In this document: positions 1-9,300 of the stretch, piece by piece
Position numbering within the stretch: position 1 is the first letter of the stretch
How the letters are laid out: every line of letters starts with the position of its first letter
DNA from: Streptomyces klenkii
GTDB lineage: Bacteria; Actinomycetota; Actinomycetes; Streptomycetales; Streptomycetaceae
DNA: 64,000 nucleotides
Direction of reading: 5' to 3'
Assembly: GCF_003626645.1 (NCBI RefSeq)
Contig: NZ_RBAM01000002.1
Location: 496,001-560,000, forward strand
Position numbers and translations under genes: made by a program
Notes under the pieces: generated by a model
Told to the model about the DNA's origin: nothing
The model's input: only the letters and a program-made list of their open reading frames with translations
Database searches by the model: none

Positions 1-666
1 CTCGACCCGTACCGCTCCTTCCAGGTGCACTGGTCGCCGGGCGCGCGCATGACGACGGTCCGTCTCGACCGGGAGACCGTGGAGAAGGCGGCGGCGGACG
101 CGCTCGGCGTCGAGGGGCCGTTACGGGCCCGCTTCTCGCTCAACGGGACGACGTCCGCGGCCGCGGCCCGCAGCTGGGCCGGGATCTCGGCCGCGGTGCA
201 CCGGGAGGTGCTCGGCGAGGGCGTGGCCCGCAGCAGCCCCCTGGTCGCTGGGCACCTGACGCAGTCCACGGCGGCGATCCTCATGCAGACCCATGAGCTG
301 ATCACGCAGGGCGTGGACGCGCAGCGGCCTGGGGAGGTCGCGCACCCCGCCGTGCGGCGCGCGATGGCGCTGGCCGAGGAGCGCGCCGACCAGCCGCTGA
401 GCCTGGCCGATCTCGCGGCCGCCGCCCGGGTGAGCCCGCGGGCGTTGCAGGAGGCGTTCCGCCGGCACGTCGACACGACGCCGCTCGGCTATCTGCGCGA
501 GGTCCGGCTGGGCCGGGCGCACCAGGAGCTGTCGGCGGCCCGCGGGGACGGTGACGTCACCGTGGCCGAAGTCGCCTACCGCTGGGGATTCAACAACCTC
601 GGCCGCTTCGCCGGGTACTACCAGCGGCGCTACGGGCGCCCCCCGTCCCGCACGCTGCGGGCCTGA
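1..666 (+). CDS. AraC-family transcriptional regulator, 5' truncated by window edge
   Basis: The reading frame is open from base 1 to a TGA at 664-666, so the true start lies outside the window and the GTG at 25 is internal. The visible part is a ligand-sensing half (AraC-binding-like fold, inferred) followed by a C-terminal double helix-turn-helix. The first HTH reads LSLADLAAAARVSPRALQEA and the second contains VTVAEVAYRWGFNNLGRFAG, ending YYQRRYGRPPSRTLRA. The second HTH with its GF-x-N-x-GRF core is the AraC/XylS signature. The protein binds DNA in the cytoplasm. Its target cannot be read from this fragment. The ABC transporter that follows has its own ribosome binding site 270 bases away, so it is probably a separate unit. 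Confidence 0.85.
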   Translation, partial: LDPYRSFQVHWSPGARMTTVRLDRETVEKAAADALGVEGPLRARFSLNGTTSAAAARSWAGISAAVHREVLGEGVARSSPLVAGHLTQSTAAILMQTHELITQGVDAQRPGEVAHPAVRRAMALAEERADQPLSLADLAAAARVSPRALQEAFRRHVDTTPLGYLREVRLGRAHQELSAARGDGDVTVAEVAYRWGFNNLGRFAGYYQRRYGRPPSRTLRA

Positions 667-933
667 TTCCTCCGGGCGAGCGGGCCTCCGGGCGAGCGGG
701 CGAGCCGTGAGCTCCCTGTGCGTCCTGAGAATGACGGTGTCCGTCTGAGGGACTACGCGCGCACCCTCCCGCCCGCCTTTCAGACGTACGGACTTTCTGA
801 CCGTACGGCTGACGCCCGCCGCACACCGCGCGCCGAGAATTGGAGGAGTTGATTCCGGCCATTGCGTCCCCGGGGATTCCCGGCGCGGAGTAATGGCCGG
901 ACGCCCCTTCCCCCCGATTCCCGGAGGAGACCC

Positions 934-1734
<801 letters not shown>

Positions 1735-1915
1735 GGGCCGTACGAGCTGAGGAACGGCTCCGCCGTTCCCCCGCACCCCGACGACGACCCCGCACGGGCC
1801 CTCTCCGACCGCACGCCTCCGGCGCCCCGCGGCCGCCTCAGGCCGGCCCTTGACGAACCCCCGCCGCCCGCCCGGCCCGGCCCCGCAGGCGAGGCCCCCT
1901 CTCCCAGGACAGACC

Positions 1916-4447
1916 ATGTTCCGTACCGCCCTGCGCAACCTCCTCGCGCACAAGACCCGGCTGATGATGACCGCGCTCGCGGTCCTCCTCGGCACCGCCT
2001 TCGTCTCCGGCACCCTCATCTTCAGCGACTCCGTCGGCGCCGCCTTCCGCAACAAGATGTCCAAGAGCCTCGACGACGTCGCGGTCTCCGTCACCCCCGG
2101 CGCCCCCAGCACCGAGAAGGAAGGCGCCCGGGCCCTCGACGACCGCGTGGTCGCCACCCTCCGCGCGCTGCCGGGCGTCGCCTCCGTACGCCCGTCCGTC
2201 GGCGGCGTCGCCGTGATCGCCGACAAGCAGAACAACCCGGCCGGCAGCGAATGGGGCAGCACCGGCACCAACTACGTACCGGGCAAGGACGGCAAGGACA
2301 GCCGCTACCCGATCGTCAAGGGCCGCGGCCCCGCCGCCGAGGGCGAGATCGTCCTCGACGAGAAGACCGCCGCGAAGACGGGTACGAAGATCGGCGGCAC
2401 CGTGCGGCTCGCGATCGACGGGCCGGTGATGACCAAGAAGCTCGTCGGCATCGCCGAGACCGACGACCCGCGGGTGAGCGCCGGCGGCAGCCTCGCGCTG
2501 TTCGACACCGCGACCGCGCAGAAGCTCTTCGGCAAGCCCGGCGAGTTCAGCGACCTCGTCGTCTCCGCGAAGCCCGGCACCGACCAGCAGAAGCTCACCG
2601 CCGAGGTCCGCAACGTCCTGCCGAAGACCTTCGAGGCGCAGAGCGGGAAGCAGCTGGCGGCCGAGCAGTCGAAGATGATCGACAAGGAGACCAGCTCGAT
2701 CCGCAACACCTTCCTGGCGTTCGCCGGCATCGCCCTCTTCGTCGGCGTCTTCATCATCGCCAACACCTTCACCATGCTCATCGCCCAGCGCAGCCGGGAG
2801 ATCGCGCTGCTGCGCGCCGTGGGCGCCTCGCGCCGCCAGGTGGTGCGCTCGGTGCTCATCGAGGCGGGGCTGCTGGGCCTGGCCGCCTCCGCCGCGGGCC
2901 TCGTCCTCGGCCTCGGCGTCGCCACCGGCCTGCGCTCGGTGCTGAACGCGACCGGCGCGAGCCTGCCGGACGGGCCGCTGGTCATCGAGCCCGCCTCCGT
3001 ACTGCTCGCCCTCGGCGTCGGCGTCGTGGTCACCGTCGTCGCCGCCTGGCTGCCCTCCCGCAAGGCCGCGAAGATCGCCCCGGTCGAGGCGCTGGCCACC
3101 GTGGAAGCGCCGCCGGCCGTCAAGAGCCTCGTCGTCCGCAACACCATCGGCGCCGTGCTCACCGCACTGGGCGTCGCGATCATGCTGTACGTCACGACGC
3201 TCAAGGACAGCGGCGGCCTGGAGACCGCCATGGCGGGCGCGGCCCTGACCATGGCGGGCGTCATCGTGCTGGCCCCGCTCCTCTCCCGCCCGGTCGTCCA
3301 CCTCTTCGCCCGGGCGACGGGCCGGCTCACCGGCGTCAGCGGCAAGCTCGCCAAGGAGAACGCGCTGCGCAACCCGCGCCGCACCGCCGCCACCGCCTCG
3401 GCCCTGATGATCGGCCTCTCGCTGATCACCGGCCTGACCGTGGTCGCGGTCTCGTCCAACCAGGGCGTGGAGAAGATGGGCCAGCAGGACCTCACGGCCG
3501 ACTACAAGGTCACCTCGGCCAACTTCAGCGGCCTGTCCCCGGACATCGCCAAGACCCTCGCCAAGGAGCCCGGCATCGCCGCCGCGGTCCCCATCCGCTC
3601 GGTCGGCTTCCAGTCGGACGGCGCGCCGGCCCTGGTCCAGGCCACGGACCCGTCGGCGATCGGCAAGGTGTCCTACGGCCGCTTCGTCAGCGGCTCGGCC
3701 ACCGACATCCGCAACGGCACGGTCGCCGTCTCCGACGAGTACGCCCGGGACCACGGCCTGAAGATCGGGTCGACCCTGCCGATGTCCTTCTACGACGGCA
3801 AGAAGGCCGCCCCGAAGGTCGCCGCGATCTACGCGAAGAACGACGTCTACTCCTCCGTCCTGGCCACCTTCTCCCTCGTGGACCCGCACCTGGACAAGGT
3901 GCGCGACGACGAGGTGCTGGTGAAGGCGGCACCCGGCAGCGCCGCCGAGCTCAAGGACAAGATCAAGGAGACCCTGGGCGGCAACCCGCTCATGAAGGTG
4001 CAGACCCCCGAAGAGCTGCGCCGCGCCGAGGCGGGCAACATCGAGGACATCCTCTACCTGATGTACGGCCTACTGGGCATGGCCGTCGTCATCGCGGTCG
4101 TCGGCGTCGTCAACACCCTGGCCATGTCGGTCTTCGAGCGGACCCGGGAGATCGGGATGCTGCGCGCCATCGGCCTGGCCCGGCGCGAGGTCAAGCAGAT
4201 GGTCCGGCTGGAGTCCGTGATGATCGCGATGTTCGGCGCGGTGCTGGGCGTCGGGGTCGGCATCTTCCTCGCCTGGTCCGGCGGCCACCTGGTCCGCTCG
4301 TCCTTCCCGCAGTACGAGATGGTCGTGCCGTGGGCACGGATAGCGGTGTTCCTGCTGATCGCACTCGCCGTAGGCGTCCTGGCCGCCCTCTGGCCGGCCC
4401 GCAGGGCGTCAAAGCTCAACGTACTGGAGTCGATCGGGGCGCAGTAG
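1916..4447 (+). CDS. ABC transporter permease, FtsX/MacB family (two FtsX domains)
   Basis: An 843-residue membrane protein pairing with the ATPase 182 bases upstream. An N-terminal membrane segment (LMMTALAVLLGTAFVSG, about residues 18-38) is followed by a large extracytoplasmic MacB-like domain. A first FtsX block has helices near 265-400 and the motif REIALLRAVGASRRQV. A second extracytoplasmic domain follows, and a C-terminal FtsX block carries REIGMLRAIGLARREVKQM. This duplicated layout is the usual actinobacterial form. The ATG at 1916 is preceded by AGGAC and starts the canonical MFRTALRNLLAHKTR terminus; the upstream open frame to 1850 is proline-rich and unlikely to be coding. Export of a peptide, lipid or antibiotic is possible, but nothing in the sequence defines the substrate. 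Confidence 0.93.
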   Translation: MFRTALRNLLAHKTRLMMTALAVLLGTAFVSGTLIFSDSVGAAFRNKMSKSLDDVAVSVTPGAPSTEKEGARALDDRVVATLRALPGVASVRPSVGGVAVIADKQNNPAGSEWGSTGTNYVPGKDGKDSRYPIVKGRGPAAEGEIVLDEKTAAKTGTKIGGTVRLAIDGPVMTKKLVGIAETDDPRVSAGGSLALFDTATAQKLFGKPGEFSDLVVSAKPGTDQQKLTAEVRNVLPKTFEAQSGKQLAAEQSKMIDKETSSIRNTFLAFAGIALFVGVFIIANTFTMLIAQRSREIALLRAVGASRRQVVRSVLIEAGLLGLAASAAGLVLGLGVATGLRSVLNATGASLPDGPLVIEPASVLLALGVGVVVTVVAAWLPSRKAAKIAPVEALATVEAPPAVKSLVVRNTIGAVLTALGVAIMLYVTTLKDSGGLETAMAGAALTMAGVIVLAPLLSRPVVHLFARATGRLTGVSGKLAKENALRNPRRTAATASALMIGLSLITGLTVVAVSSNQGVEKMGQQDLTADYKVTSANFSGLSPDIAKTLAKEPGIAAAVPIRSVGFQSDGAPALVQATDPSAIGKVSYGRFVSGSATDIRNGTVAVSDEYARDHGLKIGSTLPMSFYDGKKAAPKVAAIYAKNDVYSSVLATFSLVDPHLDKVRDDEVLVKAAPGSAAELKDKIKETLGGNPLMKVQTPEELRRAEAGNIEDILYLMYGLLGMAVVIAVVGVVNTLAMSVFERTREIGMLRAIGLARREVKQMVRLESVMIAMFGAVLGVGVGIFLAWSGGHLVRSSFPQYEMVVPWARIAVFLLIALAVGVLAALWPARRASKLNVLESIGAQ

Positions 4448-4481
4448 CACGCACCGGGCGGCCGGGCCGCCCGCCTCACAC

Positions 4482-4523
4482 GGGAACCCCCGTCGGCCTC
4501 CGACACGGCCGACGGGGGTTCCC
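4482..4523 (+). terminator. Intrinsic terminator-like hairpin after the ABC permease
   Basis: Perfect 17-bp arms (4482-4498 and 4507-4523) enclose an 8-base loop, 35 bases after the permease stop. There is no T-tract, which is usual for Streptomyces hairpin terminators. It separates the ABC operon from the toxin-antitoxin-like pair. Confidence 0.85.
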
Positions 4524-4558
4524 TGTGCCACGCAGTTCCGGAACGGCCCCCAGAGGGC

Positions 4559-4576
4559 GTATACGCGGGCGTATAC
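4559..4576. promoter_or_regulatory. Operator palindrome overlapping the antitoxin promoter
   Basis: GTATACGC-GG-GCGTATAC is a perfect 18-bp inverted repeat (8-bp arms). Its right arm contains TATACT (4572-4577), a good -10 hexamer ending 6 bases before the ATG at 4584. That spacing implies a leaderless transcript. A ribbon-helix-helix antitoxin bound here would block the -10 element directly, giving autoregulation. The palindrome is seen directly; its role is inferred. Confidence 0.7.
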
Positions 4577-4583
4577 TCGCTTC

Positions 4584-4850
4584 ATGTCTGACGCCATGAT
4601 CCGAGTCCCCGCCGAGGTGCGGGACCGCCTCGCCGTCATCGCCGAGTCGCGCGGCACATCCATCCGTTCCCTGGTGCAGGAGTTCGCGGAGTCCACACTC
4701 ACCGCCGAGGAGCGTCGCGAACGAGCGGAAGCGGCGCGCGCCTACCTCGCTGAGCACTTCGGCGTCGAGGTGACGGACGAGGAGAGCGCGTCGATGGGCC
4801 GGAAGGTCCGTGAGGCCTTCACCCGGGAGCAGCGGAGCGCCGCTGCGTGA
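4584..4850 (+). CDS. Ribbon-helix-helix-type antitoxin-like protein
   Basis: An 88-residue protein with an N-terminal RHH-like segment (MIRVPAEVRDRLAVIAESRG then TSIRSLVQEFAES) and a charged helical C-terminus. This is the layout of VapB-type antitoxins, in which the first strand binds DNA and the C-terminal half clamps the toxin. No Shine-Dalgarno precedes the ATG. A TATACT hexamer ends 6 bases upstream, so the mRNA is probably leaderless. The stop codon overlaps the next gene's GTG by 4 bases (GTGA), indicating translational coupling. Residue-level similarity is modest, so the call rests on size, fold pattern, operon layout and operator. Confidence 0.7.
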   Translation: MSDAMIRVPAEVRDRLAVIAESRGTSIRSLVQEFAESTLTAEERRERAEAARAYLAEHFGVEVTDEESASMGRKVREAFTREQRSAAA

Positions 4851-5236
4851 TCGACCGGCACCACCTCGTTCTGGACAGCCCCACACTGGTTGCGTTGTCC
4901 GGCAACCGGCAGGTCTCCGCGCTGATTCATCACGCGTATTCCGAGCCGGAGACACGTCTGTGGGCGCCGGTCCTGTCGGTCCTGGAGGCGGACCGGGAGC
5001 ACCCGGGGATTGCCGGGCACATCGGTCAGCTCGACGTCATCCACACGGTCGACTTCGACTACCCGGCCCTGCTGACAGTCGCGCGACTGCGCGAGGACGG
5101 TGTTCCGCCGGGAGTCGCCGCCGCAGTCCACGCCGTACGCAACCTGCCCGAGTGGGACGCGCAGGCGCTGATCGCCACGGTTGACCCGAAGCCGTACGCC
5201 CTGCTCGGGCTGCCCTTCCTCGATCTCAACCGCTGA
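4847..5236 (+). CDS. PIN-domain-like toxin candidate
   Basis: A 129-residue protein overlapping the antitoxin gene by 4 bases. It has features of a PIN nuclease: an early acidic residue after a hydrophobic strand (LVLDSPTLVAL), a central Glu (LSVLEADREH) and a conserved-looking end WDAQALIATVDPKPYALLG followed by a strand. This resembles the TxD-P ending of PIN toxins. The middle acidic positions are not all obvious, so catalytic competence is uncertain. VapC-type PIN toxins cleave RNA and are neutralised by the partner antitoxin. An alternative is a degenerate PIN protein without nuclease activity. The GTG start is fixed by the overlap. Confidence 0.6.
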   Translation: MIDRHHLVLDSPTLVALSGNRQVSALIHHAYSEPETRLWAPVLSVLEADREHPGIAGHIGQLDVIHTVDFDYPALLTVARLREDGVPPGVAAAVHAVRNLPEWDAQALIATVDPKPYALLGLPFLDLNR

Positions 5237-5309
5237 CACTCCCGCCCCTCTGCCCGCAGGCCATCCGGCGAGGGTGCACGCCTGCCACGCCGCCCACTCA
5301 CCTCCAGGT

Positions 5310-5335
5310 AAGTGCCCACCTTTTTGTGCGTACTT
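5310..5335. promoter_or_regulatory. Imperfect inverted repeat, candidate operator of the reductase gene
   Basis: Arms AAGTGCCCAC (5310-5319) and GTGCGTACTT (5326-5335) match at 8 of 10 positions around a 6-base T-rich spacer. The right arm abuts a possible -35 (TTGGCG, 5334-5339) with AAATCT (5357-5362) 17 bases on. The A/T-rich-centre palindrome resembles sites of HxlR-type regulators, which often control redox enzymes. No such regulator gene is adjacent. Confidence 0.4.
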
Positions 5336-5426
5336 GGCGTGGCGCGTCCCATCGGGAAATCTGATGGAGGCGCGCCACAGCCGTTTTCTTCTCGTACAGC
5401 CACCGCACAACTGGAGCCTTCCGCAC

Positions 5427-6302
5427 ATGAGTACTTCCTCTGCCTCCCCCGTTACCGTTCTCGGCCTCGGCGCCATGGGTACCGCCCTGGCCGGCGCGTT
5501 TCTGGCGAGCGGGCACCCCACCACGGTGTGGAACCGCACCCCCGCCCGGGCCGAGCCGTTGCTGCCGCTGGGGGCCGTCCGGGCCGGCGATGTCGCCGGT
5601 GCCGTGGAGGCGAGCGAGCTCGTGGTCGTCTGCCTGCTCGACTACGCGTCCGTGCGCGAGGTCCTGGACCCCGTCGCCGGGCGGCTGAAGGGCCGCACCC
5701 TGGTCAACCTCACCAACGGCACGCCGGAGCAGGCCCGTGAGGCGGCCGCGTGGGCGGCCGGGCACGGGATCGCGTACCTCGACGGCGGCATCATGGCCGT
5801 GCCCCCGGGCATCGGTACGGAGCAGGCGTTCGTCCTCTACAGCGGGTCGCGGGACGCGTTCGACGCGCACCGCCCCGTGCTGGAGCGCCTGGGCGCGGCG
5901 CACTTCGCGGGCACCGAACCGGGCCTGGCGGCGCTGCTCGACATCGCGCTGCTGAGCGGGATGTACGGGATGTTCGCCGGCGTCTTCCACGCGCTGGCGC
6001 TGGTGGACACGGCGGGCGTGCCGGCGGAGGAGTTCGCGCCGCTGCTCGGCACCTGGATCGGGGCGATGGCGGCGGGGATCCCGCACTACGCCCGGCAGAT
6101 CGGGTCCGGCGAGTACGCCGACGGCGTCGTGTCCAACGTGGCGATGCAGTCGGCCGCCTTCGGCAACCTCCTCCGGGCCGCGGAGGACCAGGGCCTCAGC
6201 CCGGAGCTGATCGCCCCGCTCCAGCCGCTGATGGCCCGCAGGGTGGCCGAGGGCCACGGCCACGAGGACGTCGCGGGCATCGTGGAGCTCCTGCGGCGGT
6301 AG
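5427..6302 (+). CDS. NAD(P)-dependent oxidoreductase, imine reductase-like
   Basis: A 291-residue member of the beta-hydroxyacid dehydrogenase/imine reductase superfamily. The N-terminal Rossmann fold shows VTVLGLGAMGTALAGAF (residues 9-25) and the NADP-favouring VWNRTPAR. The C-terminal all-helical domain contains ALLDIALLSGMYGMFAGVFH, the pattern of reductive aminases and imine reductases rather than of 6-phosphogluconate dehydrogenase. Cytoplasmic reduction of an imine or ketone substrate is likely; the substrate is unknown. The ATG at 5427 is preceded by TGGAG and begins just before the Rossmann strand. It ends 45 bases before the NRPS start, so the two could share a transcript. Confidence 0.85.
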   Translation: MSTSSASPVTVLGLGAMGTALAGAFLASGHPTTVWNRTPARAEPLLPLGAVRAGDVAGAVEASELVVVCLLDYASVREVLDPVAGRLKGRTLVNLTNGTPEQAREAAAWAAGHGIAYLDGGIMAVPPGIGTEQAFVLYSGSRDAFDAHRPVLERLGAAHFAGTEPGLAALLDIALLSGMYGMFAGVFHALALVDTAGVPAEEFAPLLGTWIGAMAAGIPHYARQIGSGEYADGVVSNVAMQSAAFGNLLRAAEDQGLSPELIAPLQPLMARRVAEGHGHEDVAGIVELLRR

Positions 6303-6347
6303 GCCTCGGGCGGTAAAATGGCCCACAGTAGTCCGATAACTCCCTGA

Positions 6348-9300
6348 ATGTTCATGGCGTCATACGGCGAGCGGAGACGAGGAGAGGCGCCCCGGCGGGA
6401 TCCGCCGCGGGAGGAAGCGTCGCGGGAGGAAGCGCCGCGGTCGTCGAGCCGCCCGGACGGGCTGCTGACCGCCGCCGCGGACGACGGTTCGGCCCGGTGG
6501 CGCGACGGCGAACGGCTGGAGTGCCTGTTCGAGGAGCGGTGCGACCGGCTGCGGGCCCAGGGGCGGGAGGACCGGCTCGCGGTGGACGCCGGCGACGTCA
6601 CGCTGACCTACGCGCAGCTGGACGCGAGGGCCAACCAGCTCGCCCGTTTCCTGCTGGACCACGGCACGCGCCCCGGCGACCGGATCGGCCTGCTGCTCGA
6701 CGAGGCCGTCGACGCCTACGTCGCGATGCTGGGCGTGCTGAAGGCGCACGCCGCGTACGTGCCGCTGGACGCCGGCTTCCCCGCGGACCGGCTGTCGTAC
6801 ATCGTCTCCGACGCCTCCGTACGGACGGTCCTCTCCCTCTCCCGCCTCGCGGACCGGGTGGCCCATCTCGCCGACGGCGCCGGGCTGTTGTACCTGGACC
6901 GGGTACGGGCCGAGGTGGCGGCGCAGCCGCGCGAGCGCCTCGGCGCCGTCGCCGCCGGACGACCCGGCGACGACCTCTGCTACGTCATCTACACCTCCGG
7001 CACCACCGGCCGCCCCAAGGGCGTGGCCATCGGGCACCCGGCCATCTGTAACTTCGTCCGCGTGGCCGCGGAGGTCTACGGCATCACCGGCGAGGACCGC
7101 GTCTACCAGGGGATGACCCTCGCCTTCGACTTCTCCGTCGAGGAGACGTGGGTGCCCTGGATGGCCGGCGCGACGCTGGTGCCCCGGCCGGCCGGGCCCG
7201 GGCTGCTCGGGGCCGAGCTGGACGCCTTCCTGCGGGAACGGCGGGTCACCGCGCTGTGCTGCGTGCCCACGCTGCTGGCCACGCTGGACGAGAGCGGCTC
7301 CGCCCTGCGGTTCCTGCTGGTGTCCGGGGAGTCGTGCCCGCAGGACCTCATCAGCCGCTGGCACCGGCCCGGCCGGCGGTTCCTCAACGTCTACGGCCCG
7401 ACCGAGGCGACCGTCACCGCCACCTGGACCCTGCTGGACCCGGACCGCCCGGTGACGATCGGCGTCCCGCTGCCCACGTACGCGGTGGTCCTGCTCGACC
7501 CGCGGGAGAACGCCGCCCTGCCGCCGGGCGCGATGGGCGAGATCGGCATCGCCGGCATGGGGCTCGCCAGCGGCTACCTCAACAGGCCGGACCTGACCGA
7601 CCGCGCCTTCGTCCCGGACTTCCTCGGCGTGCCCGGCAACCCGTCCGGCAGGATCTACCGCACCGGGGACCTGGGCAGGATCAACCCCCGCGGTGAGATC
7701 GAGCACCACGGCCGCATCGACACCCAAGTCAAGATCCGCGGCTACCGCGTGGAACTGGCCGAGATCGAGTCCGTCCTGCTCCGCGTCCCCGGAATCGCCC
7801 AGGCCGTGGTCACCCGGCACGAGGCCGCCGCGGGTTCCGCAGGCTCGGCAACCACCGTGGAACTGTGCGCCTTCTACACCACCCGCGAGGGCGCTGCCGT
7901 CGACCCCGACCACGTCGTCGCACAGCTGCGGGAGCGGCTGCCCGCCTACATGGTCCCCGCCTATCTCGAACCCCTCGCGTCGATACCGGTACTGCCCAGC
8001 GGCAAGGCCGACCGCAGCCGCCTGCCCGCGCCGAGCGGACCGCGCCGGCTCGCCGCGCAGCGCGACTACGCGGCCCCGGAGAGCGCGACCGAGCAAGCGC
8101 TTGCCGGGCAACTGGCCCGCGTCCTGGGCGTCGAACAGGTCTCCGTGGACAGCCACTTCTTCAACGAGCTCGGCGCCAACTCCCTCCTCATGGCGCACTT
8201 CAACGCCGCCGTCCGCGAACTCCCGGACCTGCCCGGCGTGTCGATGAAGGACGTCTACCTGCACCCCACCGTGCGCGACCTCGCCGCGGTCCTGGACCGG
8301 GCGGCACCGGACCGCGTACCCCACCACGTACCGGAACCGCCACCGGCCCCGGCGCCCCCGGTAAGCACCCCCCGCTACGTCCTGTGCGCAGCCATGCAAC
8401 TCCTGGTGTTCCTGGTGTACGTGTGCCTCGGCTCGATGGCGCTGGACGCCGGCACCGCCTGGGTGATGCAGGGCAGCGGGTGGGCCGTCGTCTACGGGCG
8501 CGCGGTCGCCTTCGCCGCCGCCGTGCTGGGTGGGATGGCCCTGGTGCCGGTCGCCGCGAAGTGGGCGCTCGTCGGCCGGTGGACCGCGCGGCGCATCCCC
8601 CTGTGGAGCACGGCCTACGTCCGCTTCTGGTGCGTCAAGACCCTGGTCGTCGCGAACCCGCTGGTCCGGCTGTCCGTCGGCACGCCGCTGTACCCGCTGT
8701 ACCTGCGGGCGCTGGGTGCCAGGATCGGGCCCCGCGCCCTGATCCTGACGCTCCGCGTGCCGGTGTGCACCGACCTGCTCACCATCGGCGCCGACAGCGT
8801 GATCCGCAAGGACACCTATCTCAACGGCTACCGGGCCCGCGACGGCGCCGTCGAGACCGGCGAAGTCAGCATCGGCGACGGCGCCTTCGTCGGCGAGCAC
8901 AGCACCCTCGACATCGGCGCGCGCCTCGGTGACGCCGCCCAGCTCGGCCACGCCTCCTCGCTGCACACCGGTCAGTCCGTACCGGCCGGGCAGTGCTGGC
9001 ACGGCTCACCGGCCGTCCCGGCACCGGCCGGCTGCCAGTACCTCACGGTCCCGCCGGCCCGCTGCGGCACCGTCCGCCGCGCCCTCCACTGCGTCTTCCG
9101 GCTGCTGATCGCGGTCGCCACCGTCGGGGCCGCCGACGTGGCCGTCGCCGCGCTGCTGGAGTCCAGGCCCTCCCTGCTGGCCCGTACGGTCACGGGGGCC
9201 GCCGGCCCGGACACCTGGGCGTACTACCTGCACGGCCTGGAGATCTCCGCGGGCACGGTGCTCTGCCTGGCCGTCCTCGGGCCGGTCCTCGTCACGCTCG

